The notes below the pieces were generated by a model. The model had not been told where the DNA came from and ran no database searches. It saw nothing but the letters and a program-made list of their open reading frames with translations. Below, piece by piece: positions 26,882 through 35,968 of a stretch of 64,000 nucleotides of DNA. Source of the DNA: Roseiarcus sp963755075 (GTDB lineage Bacteria; Pseudomonadota; Alphaproteobacteria; Rhizobiales; Beijerinckiaceae); assembly GCA_963755075.1 (NCBI GenBank), contig CAVWKL010000115.1, forward strand, positions 23,744-87,743. Reading direction: 5' to 3'. The position numbers and the translations under genes were made by a program. The stretch's first letter is position 1; every line of letters begins with the position of its first letter.

Positions 26882-28948
26882 TTAGAATTCCTGCCAGCCC
26901 TCGGCTTCCGGAGCAATTTTGCGCGCCGCCGCCGACGTCTGGCGCCCTGGTGCGGATCTGGCGGCCGTCCTGGCTTCGCGGACCGGCGAGGCGTCCCGCT
27001 CCGGTCTCTTCTCGGCGTCCTTTCTGAGCGCCGGCGATTTGGGCTCGAGCGCCGCGACGCGGGCGTTGGCGCCGGGCCGCCCGACTTTGAACTGGCCGAT
27101 CAGGCCCGCCAGCTGCTCGGTCTCCTGCGACAGCGATCGGCACGCCGCCGAGGATTGCTCAGCCATCGCCGCGTTCTGTTGCGTCACCTTATCCATCTGG
27201 TTGATCGCACTGTTGACGTCGTCGAGGCCCGTCGCCTGCTCCTTGGCGCCGGCCGCGATCTCGGTGACCACGGCGTCGATTTCCCCGACCTGAGCCATGA
27301 TCCGCTCGAGCGCCTTGCCGGATTCGGCGACCAGTTCGACTCCGTGGTTCACTTGCGCGCCCGAACTCGAGATCAAATTCTTGATTTCCTTGGCCGCGCC
27401 GGCCGAACGTTGCGCAAGCGCGCGCACTTCCGTCGCGACCACCGCAAAACCCCGACCGGCGTCGCCCGCGCGCGCCGCCTCGACGCCGGCGTTCAGCGCC
27501 AGCAAGTTGGTCTGGAACGCGATTTCGTCGATGACGCCAATGATCTTGCTGATTTCCTGCGACGACTTCTCGATGCCGCCCATCGCCTGAACCGCCTTGT
27601 CGACGACGACGCCGCTCTTGGTCGCTTCGTCCTTGGCGGCGGCGACGACATGGCGCGCGCGCGCCGCCCCGTCCGCGGCGTTCCTGACCGTGCTGGTGAT
27701 CTCGTCGAGCGCCGAGGCGGTCTTCTCGAGGCTCGCCGCCTGCTGTTCGGTGCGCCGCGACAAGTCGTCGGAGGCGCTCAGGATTTCCTGCGTGCCCGAC
27801 TGAATGCTTCCAGTGATCGCAGAGACGGCCTGGAGAGCCTTCTGCAGCTTGTCGAGCGAAGAATTCAGATCTTGCCGCAACGGTTCGTAGTCCGACGACA
27901 GGGTTTCGGTCAGGCGAAAATCGAATTCGCCGTTCGCCAGGCGGCTGAGCGCGGTGGAAAAGGTTTCCAGGAAGGCGGCGAGCAACGCGGCGTGGCTCTT
28001 GACCCGCGCTTCTTCCTTCTGCCGGGCCTCGATCGTTTCCGATTCGACCGTCGCCCGATATTCGTTGGCCTTTGCCAGCGAAACGGCGTTGTTCTTGAAG
28101 ACCTGGACAGCGCGCGCGATCGCCCCGATTTCGTCGCGGCGAGCCTGGTGCCCGATCTCGACGCCGAGGTCGCCGGCGGCGATTCTGTTCATGGCGGCGA
28201 CGGACGTCGACAAGAGACTGGCGACGCTGCGCGAGGAAAAATAGATCACCACGAGCAATTGTGCGAACGCCGGAACGAGGATTTTCGCCAAAGCCGTCAC
28301 GATGTCCCAGAACGCGGCGTTGACGTCGTCGATATAGAGGCCGCCGCCGATCGACCAGCCCCACTCGGGAATGCCGAGGACATAGCTGATCTTATGGCTC
28401 GACTCCGTCGCCCCCGGCTTGACCCATTCGTACTCGACGAAGCCGCTGCCCGCCTTGCCGGCGGCGGCGATGTCCCGGAAGAGATATTTGCCGTCGGCGT
28501 CTTTCATCTCGAGGACATTCTTGCCGACGAGATTCGCAGTGGGATGGGCGATCATGACGCCGTCGAGGGTCATGACGAAGACGTAGTTGGTCCCATCGAA
28601 CCGGATGGCGCTGATCGCATCGAGCGCCATCTTCTTCGCCTCCTCTTCGGAGACCACTCCCGACTTGGCCTTGGCGACGAAACTGCGCGCGATCGCGCCG
28701 CCGGCGTCCACGACATTTTGAATCTGGTCGCGCTTTTCCGCCAGCATTTTGGCGCGGACCTCATAGAGCGTGTAGCCGACGCACGCGAGGACCATCGCGA
28801 GCGACAGGACGGAAAGGATCCCGAATTGCCGCGAGATCGAAATCTTGCCGAGCCACGCGAACGCCCCGCCGCGAACCGTCGCGAGGGCGCCGGACGTTGC
28901 AGACGCGGACCCAATAGACGTCCCGACGTTCGATCGCTGTGCGGCCAT
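26882..28948 (-). CDS. Methyl-accepting chemotaxis protein with single Cache sensor
   Basis: 688 residues. Order of parts: cytoplasmic start, TM1 about 42-62, periplasmic single-Cache domain about 65-210 ('FDGTNYVFVMTLDGVMIAHP' and 'YVLGIPEWGWSIGGGLYID'), TM2 about 216-240, HAMP about 245-298, then the cytoplasmic coiled coil with the hairpin tip 'IIGVIDEIAFQTNLLALNAG' and 'VVATEVRALAQRSAGAAKEI'. The last five residues GWQEF fit the xWxxF pentapeptide that tethers the CheR methyltransferase in high-abundance receptors. Single-Cache sensors often bind small carboxylates; the ligand here is unknown. No che genes are nearby. Confidence 0.95.
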   Translation of the reverse strand: MAAQRSNVGTSIGSASATSGALATVRGGAFAWLGKISISRQFGILSVLSLAMVLACVGYTLYEVRAKMLAEKRDQIQNVVDAGGAIARSFVAKAKSGVVSEEEAKKMALDAISAIRFDGTNYVFVMTLDGVMIAHPTANLVGKNVLEMKDADGKYLFRDIAAAGKAGSGFVEYEWVKPGATESSHKISYVLGIPEWGWSIGGGLYIDDVNAAFWDIVTALAKILVPAFAQLLVVIYFSSRSVASLLSTSVAAMNRIAAGDLGVEIGHQARRDEIGAIARAVQVFKNNAVSLAKANEYRATVESETIEARQKEEARVKSHAALLAAFLETFSTALSRLANGEFDFRLTETLSSDYEPLRQDLNSSLDKLQKALQAVSAITGSIQSGTQEILSASDDLSRRTEQQAASLEKTASALDEITSTVRNAADGAARARHVVAAAKDEATKSGVVVDKAVQAMGGIEKSSQEISKIIGVIDEIAFQTNLLALNAGVEAARAGDAGRGFAVVATEVRALAQRSAGAAKEIKNLISSSGAQVNHGVELVAESGKALERIMAQVGEIDAVVTEIAAGAKEQATGLDDVNSAINQMDKVTQQNAAMAEQSSAACRSLSQETEQLAGLIGQFKVGRPGANARVAALEPKSPALRKDAEKRPERDASPVREARTAARSAPGRQTSAAARKIAPEAEGWQEF

Positions 28949-29583
28949 CGCAGAGTCTCCGGCGCACTAAGGTGGGAGAGAAGATGCCGGGCCGAAACCG
29001 GAACAACGGGGCGGCGTCATGCCTTCTGGCCAACAACGCGCGGAGTTGCCAGACTCGATGTGATCTCTACATCGCACCATTGAGTTAATACAATCTGACG
29101 GGGCCGCCGGCGGCGGGCGCGGGCTCACGGGAAGACAATCCTCCGCCCCGGCGCTCACGCGCCTCTTCGACGGCCAATGTCGCCGGCGCCGATGCGCGCG
29201 CCGTTCGCCGAAGGTCTATGTCGTCGGACAAAACGCGATTTTCGCCATTGAGGTTAGCAAACGCTCGGCGATTTCGGCGCAATGCGGCGCATTGGACGTC
29301 ACGCGGCTCGTCGCGGAGCGTTATTGCGGCAAATCGACCTCTCGAGGGGCGGCGCGCCGAGGCGACCGCCGATCCGCGACGCCCGCCGCGCCCTCGCGCC
29401 GGGACCGCCGCGACGGCGTCCGCTCTCGCCGCGACTCGCCGTTAAGCGATTGTTAACAGTTTCACCTAACAGTTGTTTCGCCGTGATGATTCGGATTCGG
29501 CTCGACGCGCCGACACACGGACCGATCTCATTTGGTCCGCGCCGCCATTAAGGCCGCAGTGCGTTAATGCGAAGGCTAACGCT
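28949..29583. other. Intergenic region with direct repeats
   Basis: 635 bases between divergent genes; it holds the chemoreceptor promoter. Close to its right end TAACAGTT occurs twice (29454-29461 and 29467-29474, 13 bases apart), a possible regulator site for the small gene at 29584. No convincing gene seen. Confidence 0.5.
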
Positions 29584-29805
29584 ATGCAGTATTCGATCGT
29601 ATCGCGTGTCGCATACAATGCCGATGCCGTGCGGACGAAGGGCGTCCTCAAACGCCCGTCGGCCAATGCGCAGCATCGATCCGCCGATCCGCCTCCAGAC
29701 GCGAGCCAAGACGCAGAAAGAGACGCGAGCGACGGCGAGGAAGCCTATTCGACGGTAGGTCTGTCGATTCTGGCTCAAGCGCTAGCGGCGTATAGCCAGT
29801 ACTAG
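29584..29805 (+). CDS. Small hypothetical protein
   Basis: 73 residues from ATG 29584 (MQYSIVSRVAYNADAV). The middle is hydrophilic and acidic (SADPPPDASQDAERDASDGE) and the end is 'STVGLSILAQALAAYSQY', which could be an amphipathic helix. There is no strong ribosome-binding site and no recognised family. The preceding AT-rich segment with repeats looks like a promoter, which gives some support. Confidence 0.4.
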   Translation: MQYSIVSRVAYNADAVRTKGVLKRPSANAQHRSADPPPDASQDAERDASDGEEAYSTVGLSILAQALAAYSQY

Positions 29806-30032
29806 CGGCGCGCCAACCCCTCGGGTTCGCGCGGTCAACAGGCGCCGCCCGGCCGGCGTCGAAGCGGTCGGCTGCGCGCGGACGATTGCCGTTCTTGCCG
29901 CGCGCGGATTCGCTTCGGCAATTGCGGCGGCGGCGCGGACGCCGCCGCCGCAATCTCGTCGCCAATCCTTGAGGCGCCGCCGATCAGGGCGACCCCGGCC
30001 TAACGGCCGAGCCCGCCCTCAAAGCGTCTCAC

Positions 30033-30425
30033 TCAGTTGCAATGCGGGCCCATGCAGCCGTGCGGATGGATGAAGGGGTGCGGCCCGCCAAAGCCAGGAC
30101 GCGGCCCGCCAAATCCGGGACGACCGAAGCCCGGGCCGCCGCGCCGCCAGCCATGCCAACCGAACGGGCCGCCCCAGCCAAAACCCCAATTCCAAGCGTA
30201 GCCGCACCAGTACCAGCCGGGGCCCTGCCAGCCTTCGTCGTACCAGCAGTAATTGTTGCCGCCCCAGAAGAATTGCGTCTTCTCGACCGGCGCAACTTGA
30301 TGCTGCAGGACATCCGCGCCGACCCCGCTGTAGGCCATCGCGGCCTCGGCGGCGCTGGCGAGCGGGAGGGCGGCCGAAGCCATAAGCGCCGTCGAAACGC
30401 CGAGCGCGGCAAGAAGCTTGCGCAT
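30033..30425 (-). CDS. Secreted Gly/Trp/Pro-rich protein
   Basis: 130 residues. A signal peptide (about 1-28, MRKLLAALGVSTALMASAAL onwards) is followed by a mature chain with a short Cys region ('YCWYDEGWQG', 'WYWCGYAWNW') and a long Gly-rich tail of GFGRPGFGGP-type repeats ending 'HPHGCMGPHCN'. It has a GGAGG ribosome-binding site. Gly-Trp-rich exported proteins of this kind are common in Hyphomicrobiales and of unknown function. The His/Cys tail might bind metals, but this is inference. Confidence 0.75.
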   Translation of the reverse strand: MRKLLAALGVSTALMASAALPLASAAEAAMAYSGVGADVLQHQVAPVEKTQFFWGGNNYCWYDEGWQGPGWYWCGYAWNWGFGWGGPFGWHGWRRGGPGFGRPGFGGPRPGFGGPHPFIHPHGCMGPHCN

Positions 30426-30745
30426 AGGGAACCTCCACTATATCCACCACCACTATTGGCGGCTAACAGGTTATTCCATATCGGGAACGGGGTGAACCGC
30501 ATGTGAACGGCGCAGGCGCGACGCCTCCCGGCGCCGACTTGACCATTGGCGTCACCGCGCCGGGTCGTTCGCGTCGGACGTCTCGGCCGCCTCCGTGGCG
30601 CGTCGAAACGAGCCGGACAAGGCAGATCGACCTTTAAGACCCGTGTTTTACCTGATATAGCATCGACGTCGCCTCGATTTCATTAGGGGCAGGCGATATT
30701 GTCGGTCGTCCGTCGGACGATCACGCGTGGTGAGGCATATTGGAA
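30426..30745. other. Divergent intergenic region
   Basis: 320 bases between the Gly-rich protein gene (minus) and the ParA-like gene (plus). A short AT-rich stretch near 30630-30690 may hold the plus-strand promoter. Nothing else recognised. Confidence 0.4.
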
Positions 30746-31585
30746 ATGGCCCGTCGTCCTAACGAAACGATTTCGTCGGCGAAGACCAAGCCAGCGCCGG
30801 TGGTTGCGCGCGCGCCGGTCGAGCCACAGAGGGGAGCAGTCAGCAACATGAAACCCACGGTCATTCTCGTCGGCGCGGACAAGGGCGGGGTCGGCAAGAC
30901 GACCGTGGCTCGCGCGGTCGCCGATTACTTGGTCGGCAAGAACGTTGCAATGCGCGCCTTCGACACCGAGGTTCCGCGCGGGACTCTGACGCGGTTCCAC
31001 AGCGACATCACCGAGATGGTCGATATCGGCTCGACGGCCGATCAAATGCGCATTCTCGACACGCTGAACACCGCGCAGGTCGCGGTGTCGCTGATCGATA
31101 CCCGCGCCGGCGCGCTCGCCCAGACGTTGCGCGTTCTGCGCGACATCGGCTTTCTCGAGGCCGTGCGGGAGGGGCAATTCAATTTCATCATGATGCACGT
31201 GCTCGGCGCTTCGATTTCGTCGCTGGAGGAAATCGCCGAAACCGCGCCCTTCGTCGCCAACGCTCATTATTTCCTGGTGAAGAACTACGTGAACGAAACG
31301 ACGTTCTTCGAATGGGACCCCGAGACCTACATGAGCTACTTCGCCAAGACGCGCAGCGGGGACGAAATTACGATCCCCAAACTGAGCGAAATGGCTTACG
31401 AGCAGGTGGAAATTGCCGGGTCGCCGTTTTCCGCCTTCATCGCCAACAAGACCGCCGACGGTCGGCCCGCCGCGCACTCCTTCGTCTTGCGCGGATACGT
31501 GCGCACCTGGCAGCGCAAGGTTGCCGACGAGTTCGATCGCATCGGCCTTCTCGATCTGATTATGGACGCGCCGCACAAGAGCTGA
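30746..31585 (+). CDS. ParA/MinD-like P-loop ATPase
   Basis: 279 residues from ATG 30746; an ATG at 30848 would remove a disordered first 34 residues. The deviant Walker A is complete: KGGVGKTT at 46-53 with the signature Lys. The next strand 'VAMRAFDTEVPRGTL' carries the switch I Asp, and 'VSLIDTRAGALAQTL' is the Walker B position. The C-terminal half differs from plasmid ParA and has no DNA-binding helix-turn-helix. No parB-like gene or parS-like repeat was seen nearby, so plasmid or chromosome partitioning is doubtful. It is followed after 28 bases by a second, degenerate member. Confidence 0.75.
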   Translation: MARRPNETISSAKTKPAPVVARAPVEPQRGAVSNMKPTVILVGADKGGVGKTTVARAVADYLVGKNVAMRAFDTEVPRGTLTRFHSDITEMVDIGSTADQMRILDTLNTAQVAVSLIDTRAGALAQTLRVLRDIGFLEAVREGQFNFIMMHVLGASISSLEEIAETAPFVANAHYFLVKNYVNETTFFEWDPETYMSYFAKTRSGDEITIPKLSEMAYEQVEIAGSPFSAFIANKTADGRPAAHSFVLRGYVRTWQRKVADEFDRIGLLDLIMDAPHKS

Positions 31586-31613
31586 GAGCGTCGATAGGTG
31601 GGCGGTCGCGGCC

Positions 31614-32324
31614 ATGGCGCAAACGACCAGGGTCTATTTCTCTTGCTCGCCCAACAAACGTAGCGGTTCAACGACGACGGCGCGCCTGCTCCTCGACTAT
31701 TTTCTCGCCAGAAATCCTGGCGCGCTCGGGTTCGACACGGATCCTCACGATCCGGACTTCGCCATACGGTTCCCTGACGTCGTGAGGGTCGTCGACCCGG
31801 CGAAGATCCAGGGCCAGATCGCCATGTTCGACCGGCTGCTCGTTCATGACGAGACGCCGAAGGTCGTCGACGTCCAGCACCGTTGCTATGACAGTTTCTT
31901 CGAAACGATCGGGCAGATCGGATTCATGGAGGAGGCGCGACGATCGATGGTGCAGCCGGTGGCGCTGTTCCATCTCGACGCGAGCCCCGACTCGCTCGAT
32001 GCCGCCGGCGCGCTCGCCGCACGTTGGCCGAATCTGCGTTTCGCCGTGGTTCGAAACAAGGGGGCGGCGCCGTTCGGCCCCGACGTGCGCGACATTCTCG
32101 ATCGGTTCCCCCACGCCGAGCGCATCGTGATCGGCGCGGCCGACGCGCAGACCTGGCAGGCTTTCGAGGCTCGGGACTTCTCGCTGCCGGGCGCCCTCAA
32201 AGCGCCGCCGGCGAGCTTGCCGATGGCGACGCTCATAAGCTTGCGGGCTTGGCTGACGCCGATTTTCCGCCAATTCCAGCTCTTCGAACTGGGGGCCTCG
32301 CTGGAAGATTCGCAGTTTCTTTGA
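31614..32324 (+). CDS. ParA-like protein with degenerate Walker A
   Basis: 236 residues. The N-terminal 'RVYFSCSPNKRSGSTTTARLLLDYF' (residues 6-30, shown in part) aligns with a deviant Walker A, but KGGVGKTT has become KRSGSTTT: the signature Lys (K15) is kept and the P-loop Lys is lost. The switch I region 'GALGFDTDPHDPDFAIRF' is preserved. Such a protein probably binds nucleotide poorly and may act as a partner or inhibitor of the upstream ATPase, with which it forms a two-gene unit. No family name is known to me. Confidence 0.6.
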   Translation: MAQTTRVYFSCSPNKRSGSTTTARLLLDYFLARNPGALGFDTDPHDPDFAIRFPDVVRVVDPAKIQGQIAMFDRLLVHDETPKVVDVQHRCYDSFFETIGQIGFMEEARRSMVQPVALFHLDASPDSLDAAGALAARWPNLRFAVVRNKGAAPFGPDVRDILDRFPHAERIVIGAADAQTWQAFEARDFSLPGALKAPPASLPMATLISLRAWLTPIFRQFQLFELGASLEDSQFL

Positions 32325-32533
32325 TCGCGGCGGGAGGCCGCCCCATCACGACGAAGGTCGCCACGGTCCATGGCGGAGCGCGCGTCGGCGCAAATCGGGT
32401 TGGCGCTGCGGCGGATTTTGCGCGAGACTGTCGCGTCGCTGGAAACGAGTCGCGGCGCGGACGAGGCGCGGTCGCGGCCTCCGCCTCGGCGGGGCGGGTT
32501 CGGGCGAGCGTGGCGGGAGGGCGCTGGCGTTCC

Positions 32534-33085
32534 ATGAACAGTTCGCGACTTCTCGCCAATCTGCCCAATCTGATCACCCTCTCGCGCCTGTTGATGACGC
32601 CGCTGGCGGTGTCGATGATCATCGCGCAGCGCTTTGTCGCAGCGTTCATAATCTTCGTCGTGGCCGGGATGTCCGACGCGGTCGACGGCTTCATCGCCAA
32701 GCGCTTCGACTTGCGCTCGGAGCTCGGCTCCTATCTCGATCCGCTGGCCGACAAGGCGCTGCTGATCTCGATGTACGTCGCGCTGGCGGCGATCGGCGCG
32801 CTGTCGCCGGCGCTCGCCGTTCTCGTCGTCTCGCGCGATCTGATGATCTTGTTCGCGGTGCTCGTCTCCTGGCTGCTGCTCAATCCCGTGGCGATCCGCC
32901 CGGTCTGGATCTCGAAGTTCAACACCGCCGCGCAGATCGCCTTCGCCGCTTTCGTGCTCGGCTCCAAAGCCTTTGGATATGATGAGCCGGCCGTGCAGTC
33001 GGGACTCGGGCTCATCGTCGCCGCCTCGACGTTGGGCTCGGGAGGCGTTTATATCATGCAATGGCTCGATCACATGAGCCGCTGA
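32534..33085 (+). CDS. CDP-alcohol phosphatidyltransferase (PgsA-like)
   Basis: 183 residues. The CDP-alcohol phosphotransferase motif D-x2-DG-x2-A-(K/R)-x8-G-x3-D-x3-D is visible from 'SDAVDGFIAKRF' to 'GSYLDPLADK'. Several hydrophobic segments fit an integral membrane enzyme. Members make phosphatidylglycerophosphate, phosphatidylserine or related lipids; the small size and neighbours (perM, hdaA) are like those of a PgsA-type protein of Hyphomicrobiales. The start at ATG 32534 is the first one giving a normal length. It heads a tightly packed run of genes on the plus strand. Confidence 0.8.
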   Translation: MNSSRLLANLPNLITLSRLLMTPLAVSMIIAQRFVAAFIIFVVAGMSDAVDGFIAKRFDLRSELGSYLDPLADKALLISMYVALAAIGALSPALAVLVVSRDLMILFAVLVSWLLLNPVAIRPVWISKFNTAAQIAFAAFVLGSKAFGYDEPAVQSGLGLIVAASTLGSGGVYIMQWLDHMSR

Positions 33086-33094
33086 GGCCGCCCC

Positions 33095-33508
33095 GTGACC
33101 CAAAGCCTGGCCGCCGTCGCCATCGTCGTTCCCGACTACGATCCGGCGATCGCGTGGTTTCGCGACGCGCTCGGCTTCGAGCTTCTGGTCGACGCGCCGA
33201 TGGGCCCCGACAAGCGCTGGGTCGTCGTCGCGCCGCGCGGCGGGGCGGGCGCGCGAATCGTCGTGGCCAAGGCGAGCGACGAACGCCAGCGCGCGGCGAT
33301 CGGGGCGGGCGCCGGCGGCCGCGTCGCCTATTTCCTCGAAACCGACGATTTCGGACGCGATCACGCCGAGATGCGCCGGCGCGGCGTGCGCTTTCTCGAG
33401 GCGCCGCGCCGCGAGGCCTATGGAATCGTCGCCGTGTTCGCCGACCCCTGGGGCGGCAGGTGGGACCTGCTGCAACCGGCGCGGGCGGGCGAGGGAACGG
33501 CGCCATGA
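33095..33508 (+). CDS. VOC-family protein (glyoxalase-like)
   Basis: 137 residues from a GTG at 33095. A VOC pattern is seen: 'AAVAIVVPDYDPAIAWFRDALGFELL' (start), 'YFLETDDFGRDHAEM' in the middle and 'IVAVFADPWGGRWDLLQP' at the end. It differs from the usual HxxH/E metal-binding set, so catalytic activity is uncertain. Its stop overlaps the start of the AI-2E-type permease (ATGA), so it is translated as part of the operon. Confidence 0.75.
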   Translation: MTQSLAAVAIVVPDYDPAIAWFRDALGFELLVDAPMGPDKRWVVVAPRGGAGARIVVAKASDERQRAAIGAGAGGRVAYFLETDDFGRDHAEMRRRGVRFLEAPRREAYGIVAVFADPWGGRWDLLQPARAGEGTAP

Positions 33509-34617
33509 GCCTCGAACGCCAAATCCTCATATGGGCGGTCGCGCTCGCGGCGTTCCTGTACGTGTTGCATATCCTCGGGTCGTTGGTGACGCCGTTCGCC
33601 ACCGGCATCGCGCTCGGCTATCTCCTCGACCCCATCGTGCGCCGCCTCGAACGGATCGGCCTCAACCGGCTGGCCGCTTCGCTGCTGATCCTGGGCGCGT
33701 TCGTCTTCGTCGTTGTCGCCCTTCTCGTCCTCGTCGCGCCGATTCTGGGCAATCAATTGGTCGGATTCACCCAAAACTTGCCGGGTTACGTCGTGCGGCT
33801 GCAAGCCCTCGCCGTCGACGAAGGCAATTCGCTGGTGGCGCGGTATGGCGGGGCGTGGCGCGATTCCCTCGGGCTCGGCAATTCCCTTTCGACGGAACAG
33901 ATTCAAAAGTCGATCGGCGATTTCGTCACCCAAGGGGCGCAATGGCTGCTCAACGCGGTGCAATCGATCGCATCCGGCGGCGCAGCGGTTGTCAGTTTCT
34001 TCTCGTTCCTCGTCGTCATGCCGGTCGTCGCCTTTTATATTCTCGTCGACTGGAACAAGATGACGGCGACGCTCGACAGCTGGCTGCCGCTCGACCATCG
34101 CGACGCTTTGCGCGCCATCGCTTCCGAAATCAACGACGCGCTCGCCGGCTTTATCCGCGGCCAGTCGCTGGTCTGTCTGTTCGACGGCCTGTGGTACGGA
34201 ATTGGGCTGACGCTGATCGGCCTCGACTTCGGCTTTCTCATCGGCGTGATCGCGGGCCTCCTGAGCTTCATTCCCTATGTGGGATCGCTGACCGCGCTGA
34301 TCCTGTCGCTCGGCGTCGCCCTCGTCCAGGGTTGGCCGAGCGTCAAGCTCCTCGTCCTCGCCCTCGCCGTCGTCAGCGCCGGGCTTTTTCTCGAAGCCAA
34401 CGTCCTCGCGCCCAAACTCGTGGGCCGGTCCATCGGCCTGCATCCGGTCTGGCTGATGTTCGCATTGTTCGTGTTTGGCGGCCTCTACGGCTTCACCGGC
34501 CTCCTTATCGCGGTTCCGACGGCGGCCGCGCTCGGGGTGCTCGCGCGTCACCTGATCAGCCTTTATCTCAAGAGCCCGCTCTATCGGGGCGCCGCCAGCG
34601 CAAGGTTCGAGCCGTGA
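33505..34617 (+). CDS. AI-2E/PerM-family membrane transporter
   Basis: 370 residues with about seven membrane segments, e.g. 'WAVALAAFLYVLHILGSL' and 'LSFIPYVGSLTALILSLG' with the family Pro, and 'FVFGGLYGFTGLLIAVPTAA', the G-x-L-x-G-x2-G-x2-(L/I)-A-x-P motif of this family. Members export AI-2 or other small molecules. The ATG at 33505 overlaps the VOC stop, and the TGA overlaps the GTG of hdaA. The perM-hdaA arrangement is common in alphaproteobacteria. Confidence 0.85.
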   Translation: MSLERQILIWAVALAAFLYVLHILGSLVTPFATGIALGYLLDPIVRRLERIGLNRLAASLLILGAFVFVVVALLVLVAPILGNQLVGFTQNLPGYVVRLQALAVDEGNSLVARYGGAWRDSLGLGNSLSTEQIQKSIGDFVTQGAQWLLNAVQSIASGGAAVVSFFSFLVVMPVVAFYILVDWNKMTATLDSWLPLDHRDALRAIASEINDALAGFIRGQSLVCLFDGLWYGIGLTLIGLDFGFLIGVIAGLLSFIPYVGSLTALILSLGVALVQGWPSVKLLVLALAVVSAGLFLEANVLAPKLVGRSIGLHPVWLMFALFVFGGLYGFTGLLIAVPTAAALGVLARHLISLYLKSPLYRGAASARFEP

Positions 34618-35297
34618 GCGGGCCGGCGCGGCAACTGACGCTTGATTGGCCCCACGACCCCAGCTACGCGCGTGAGGACTTTCTCGAGGCGCCGGGGAAC
34701 GCCGAGGCGTTGCGCGCGATTGTGTCCTGGCCGAATTGGGCGAGCCGAATGTTGATGCTGGTCGGGCCGAGCGGCTCTGGAAAGAGCCATCTCGGCGCGA
34801 TCTGGGCGCAAGCGGCGGCGGCGCGCATCGTCCCCGGCGAGGCCCTGTCCCGTGCGCCGCTGATCGAGCTCGCCGAAGCCAAGGCCCTGCTGATCGACGA
34901 CGCCGATCGCATCGGCGCTGGAGAGGCCGCGCTGTTCCACCTGATGAACCTGGCCCGCGAGAGCGGCGCATACGTCCTCATCGCCGCGCGCGCCCCGCCG
35001 GACGGCTGGGGTTTGAAAACGGCCGATCTCGTCTCCCGACTTCGCCTGGCGCCAATCGTTTCGCTCGGCGCGCCCGATCTCGACCTGACCAAGGCCGTCC
35101 TGGTCAAGCTGTTCAGCGATCGCCAGCTCGCCGTTGATCCGGCGGTTGTCGGCTACGTCGCGCTCCGCATCGAGCGTTCGCTCGGCGCGGCGCGCGCCAT
35201 CGTCGCCGCGCTCGACCGCGAGGCCTTGGCGCGCGGCAAGCCGGTGACCCGCGCAATGGCGGCGGAATATTTGCGCGACGAGCCGCCCACCGGCTAA
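34614..35297 (+). CDS. hdaA: HdaA, DnaA-inactivating AAA+ protein
   Basis: 227 residues; start GTG 34614, overlapping the previous stop. The N terminus 'RQLTLDWPH' has the QL(T/S)L beta-clamp-binding motif, Walker A 'GPSGSGKS' is at 51-58, and Walker B 'LLIDDADRI' follows. The central Arg-rich 'LVSRLRLAPIVSL' is like the DnaA AAA+ domain, and the C-terminal DNA-binding domain of DnaA is absent. HdaA stimulates DnaA-ATP hydrolysis together with the sliding clamp and prevents over-initiation. Confidence 0.87.
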   Translation: MSGPARQLTLDWPHDPSYAREDFLEAPGNAEALRAIVSWPNWASRMLMLVGPSGSGKSHLGAIWAQAAAARIVPGEALSRAPLIELAEAKALLIDDADRIGAGEAALFHLMNLARESGAYVLIAARAPPDGWGLKTADLVSRLRLAPIVSLGAPDLDLTKAVLVKLFSDRQLAVDPAVVGYVALRIERSLGAARAIVAALDREALARGKPVTRAMAAEYLRDEPPTG

Positions 35298-35332
35298 AAA
35301 CGCCTTAACTCCGTCACAATATTAGTGTTCGT

Positions 35333-35371
35333 CAATATTGCGTTGCATTGTTATTCGCCAATATTGCGTTG
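35333..35371. promoter_or_regulatory. Two direct copies of a palindromic motif (CAATATTGCGTTG)
   Basis: CAATATTGCGTTG occurs at 35333-35345 and 35359-35371. Its first eight bases, CAATATTG, form a perfect palindrome. The copies are 26 bases apart, about 2.5 DNA turns. A third CAATATT lies at 35317-35323. It lies 86-160 bases upstream of the gene at 35457 and is a good candidate for a regulator-binding site. Confidence 0.5.
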
Positions 35372-35456
35372 TCGGGGCGTTCGCGCTCGACGACTGACAG
35401 CCGCGAGGGCCCCGGCCGAACCCAATAAAGACAAAAATACGGGAGAGGAGGCAGGC

Positions 35457-35696
35457 GTGCTCAGGCCATTCCTATTATCCCTCGTTCTGGTGGGGCTCGG
35501 CGCGAGCGGTCTCGGCGCCGATCAACCGGCCTCCGACGTGTCGACTTGGCGGTGGAGCGTCAGCACGATCCTCGACGCACAGCGCGTGTCGGCCTCGGCG
35601 GAAGGCGTCGTGCCCGCCAAATCGTTCGGTCAGCGTTACGAACGCTATTCCCCGTCGGGATTGCCCGAGGTTTCCACGGAGGCGAACCCGCGCTGA
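35457..35696 (+). CDS. Small secreted protein
   Basis: 79 residues from a GTG at 35457, preceded by an almost ideal GGAGAGGAGG ribosome-binding site. A signal peptide (LRPFLLSLVLVGLGASGLGA, cleaved about residue 22) precedes a short mature chain of about 57 residues with 'TWRWSVSTILDAQRVSA' and 'AKSFGQRYERYSPSGLPEV'. No recognised family. The upstream palindromic repeats suggest regulated expression. Confidence 0.65.
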   Translation: MLRPFLLSLVLVGLGASGLGADQPASDVSTWRWSVSTILDAQRVSASAEGVVPAKSFGQRYERYSPSGLPEVSTEANPR

Positions 35697-35968
35697 ACGC
35701 CGGGCGACGGGGGTCGCGGCGGCGTTCGACGTCGACGCGCCGCGCCCCTGCCGTCCACCGGCGGCTTTCGCGGGCTTCGGTCCGCAGGGAGGGGCGCCGC
35801 CTGACGGCAAGGCTTGGAAATGCTCGAGAGCCGGGCGTCCGCTTGAAATCGGCGCGCCGACGGCGCCGGTGAGCGCATCGTGTTGTCGATCGTCGTTTGT
35901 GCAATTTATGCGCGCTCTTGCGGGCGCCGCGCCGTTTCTGCACAGTGGGCGTAAAGGATTTCTCGCCC

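Noticed and set aside
28949..29583. tRNA or small RNA gene in the long gap
   Set aside because: No cloverleaf-compatible or terminator-linked structure was recognised by eye.
30746..32324. Chromosome or plasmid partition (parAB) locus
   Set aside because: No ParB-like gene and no parS-like repeats; the second gene is another P-loop-like protein, not ParB.
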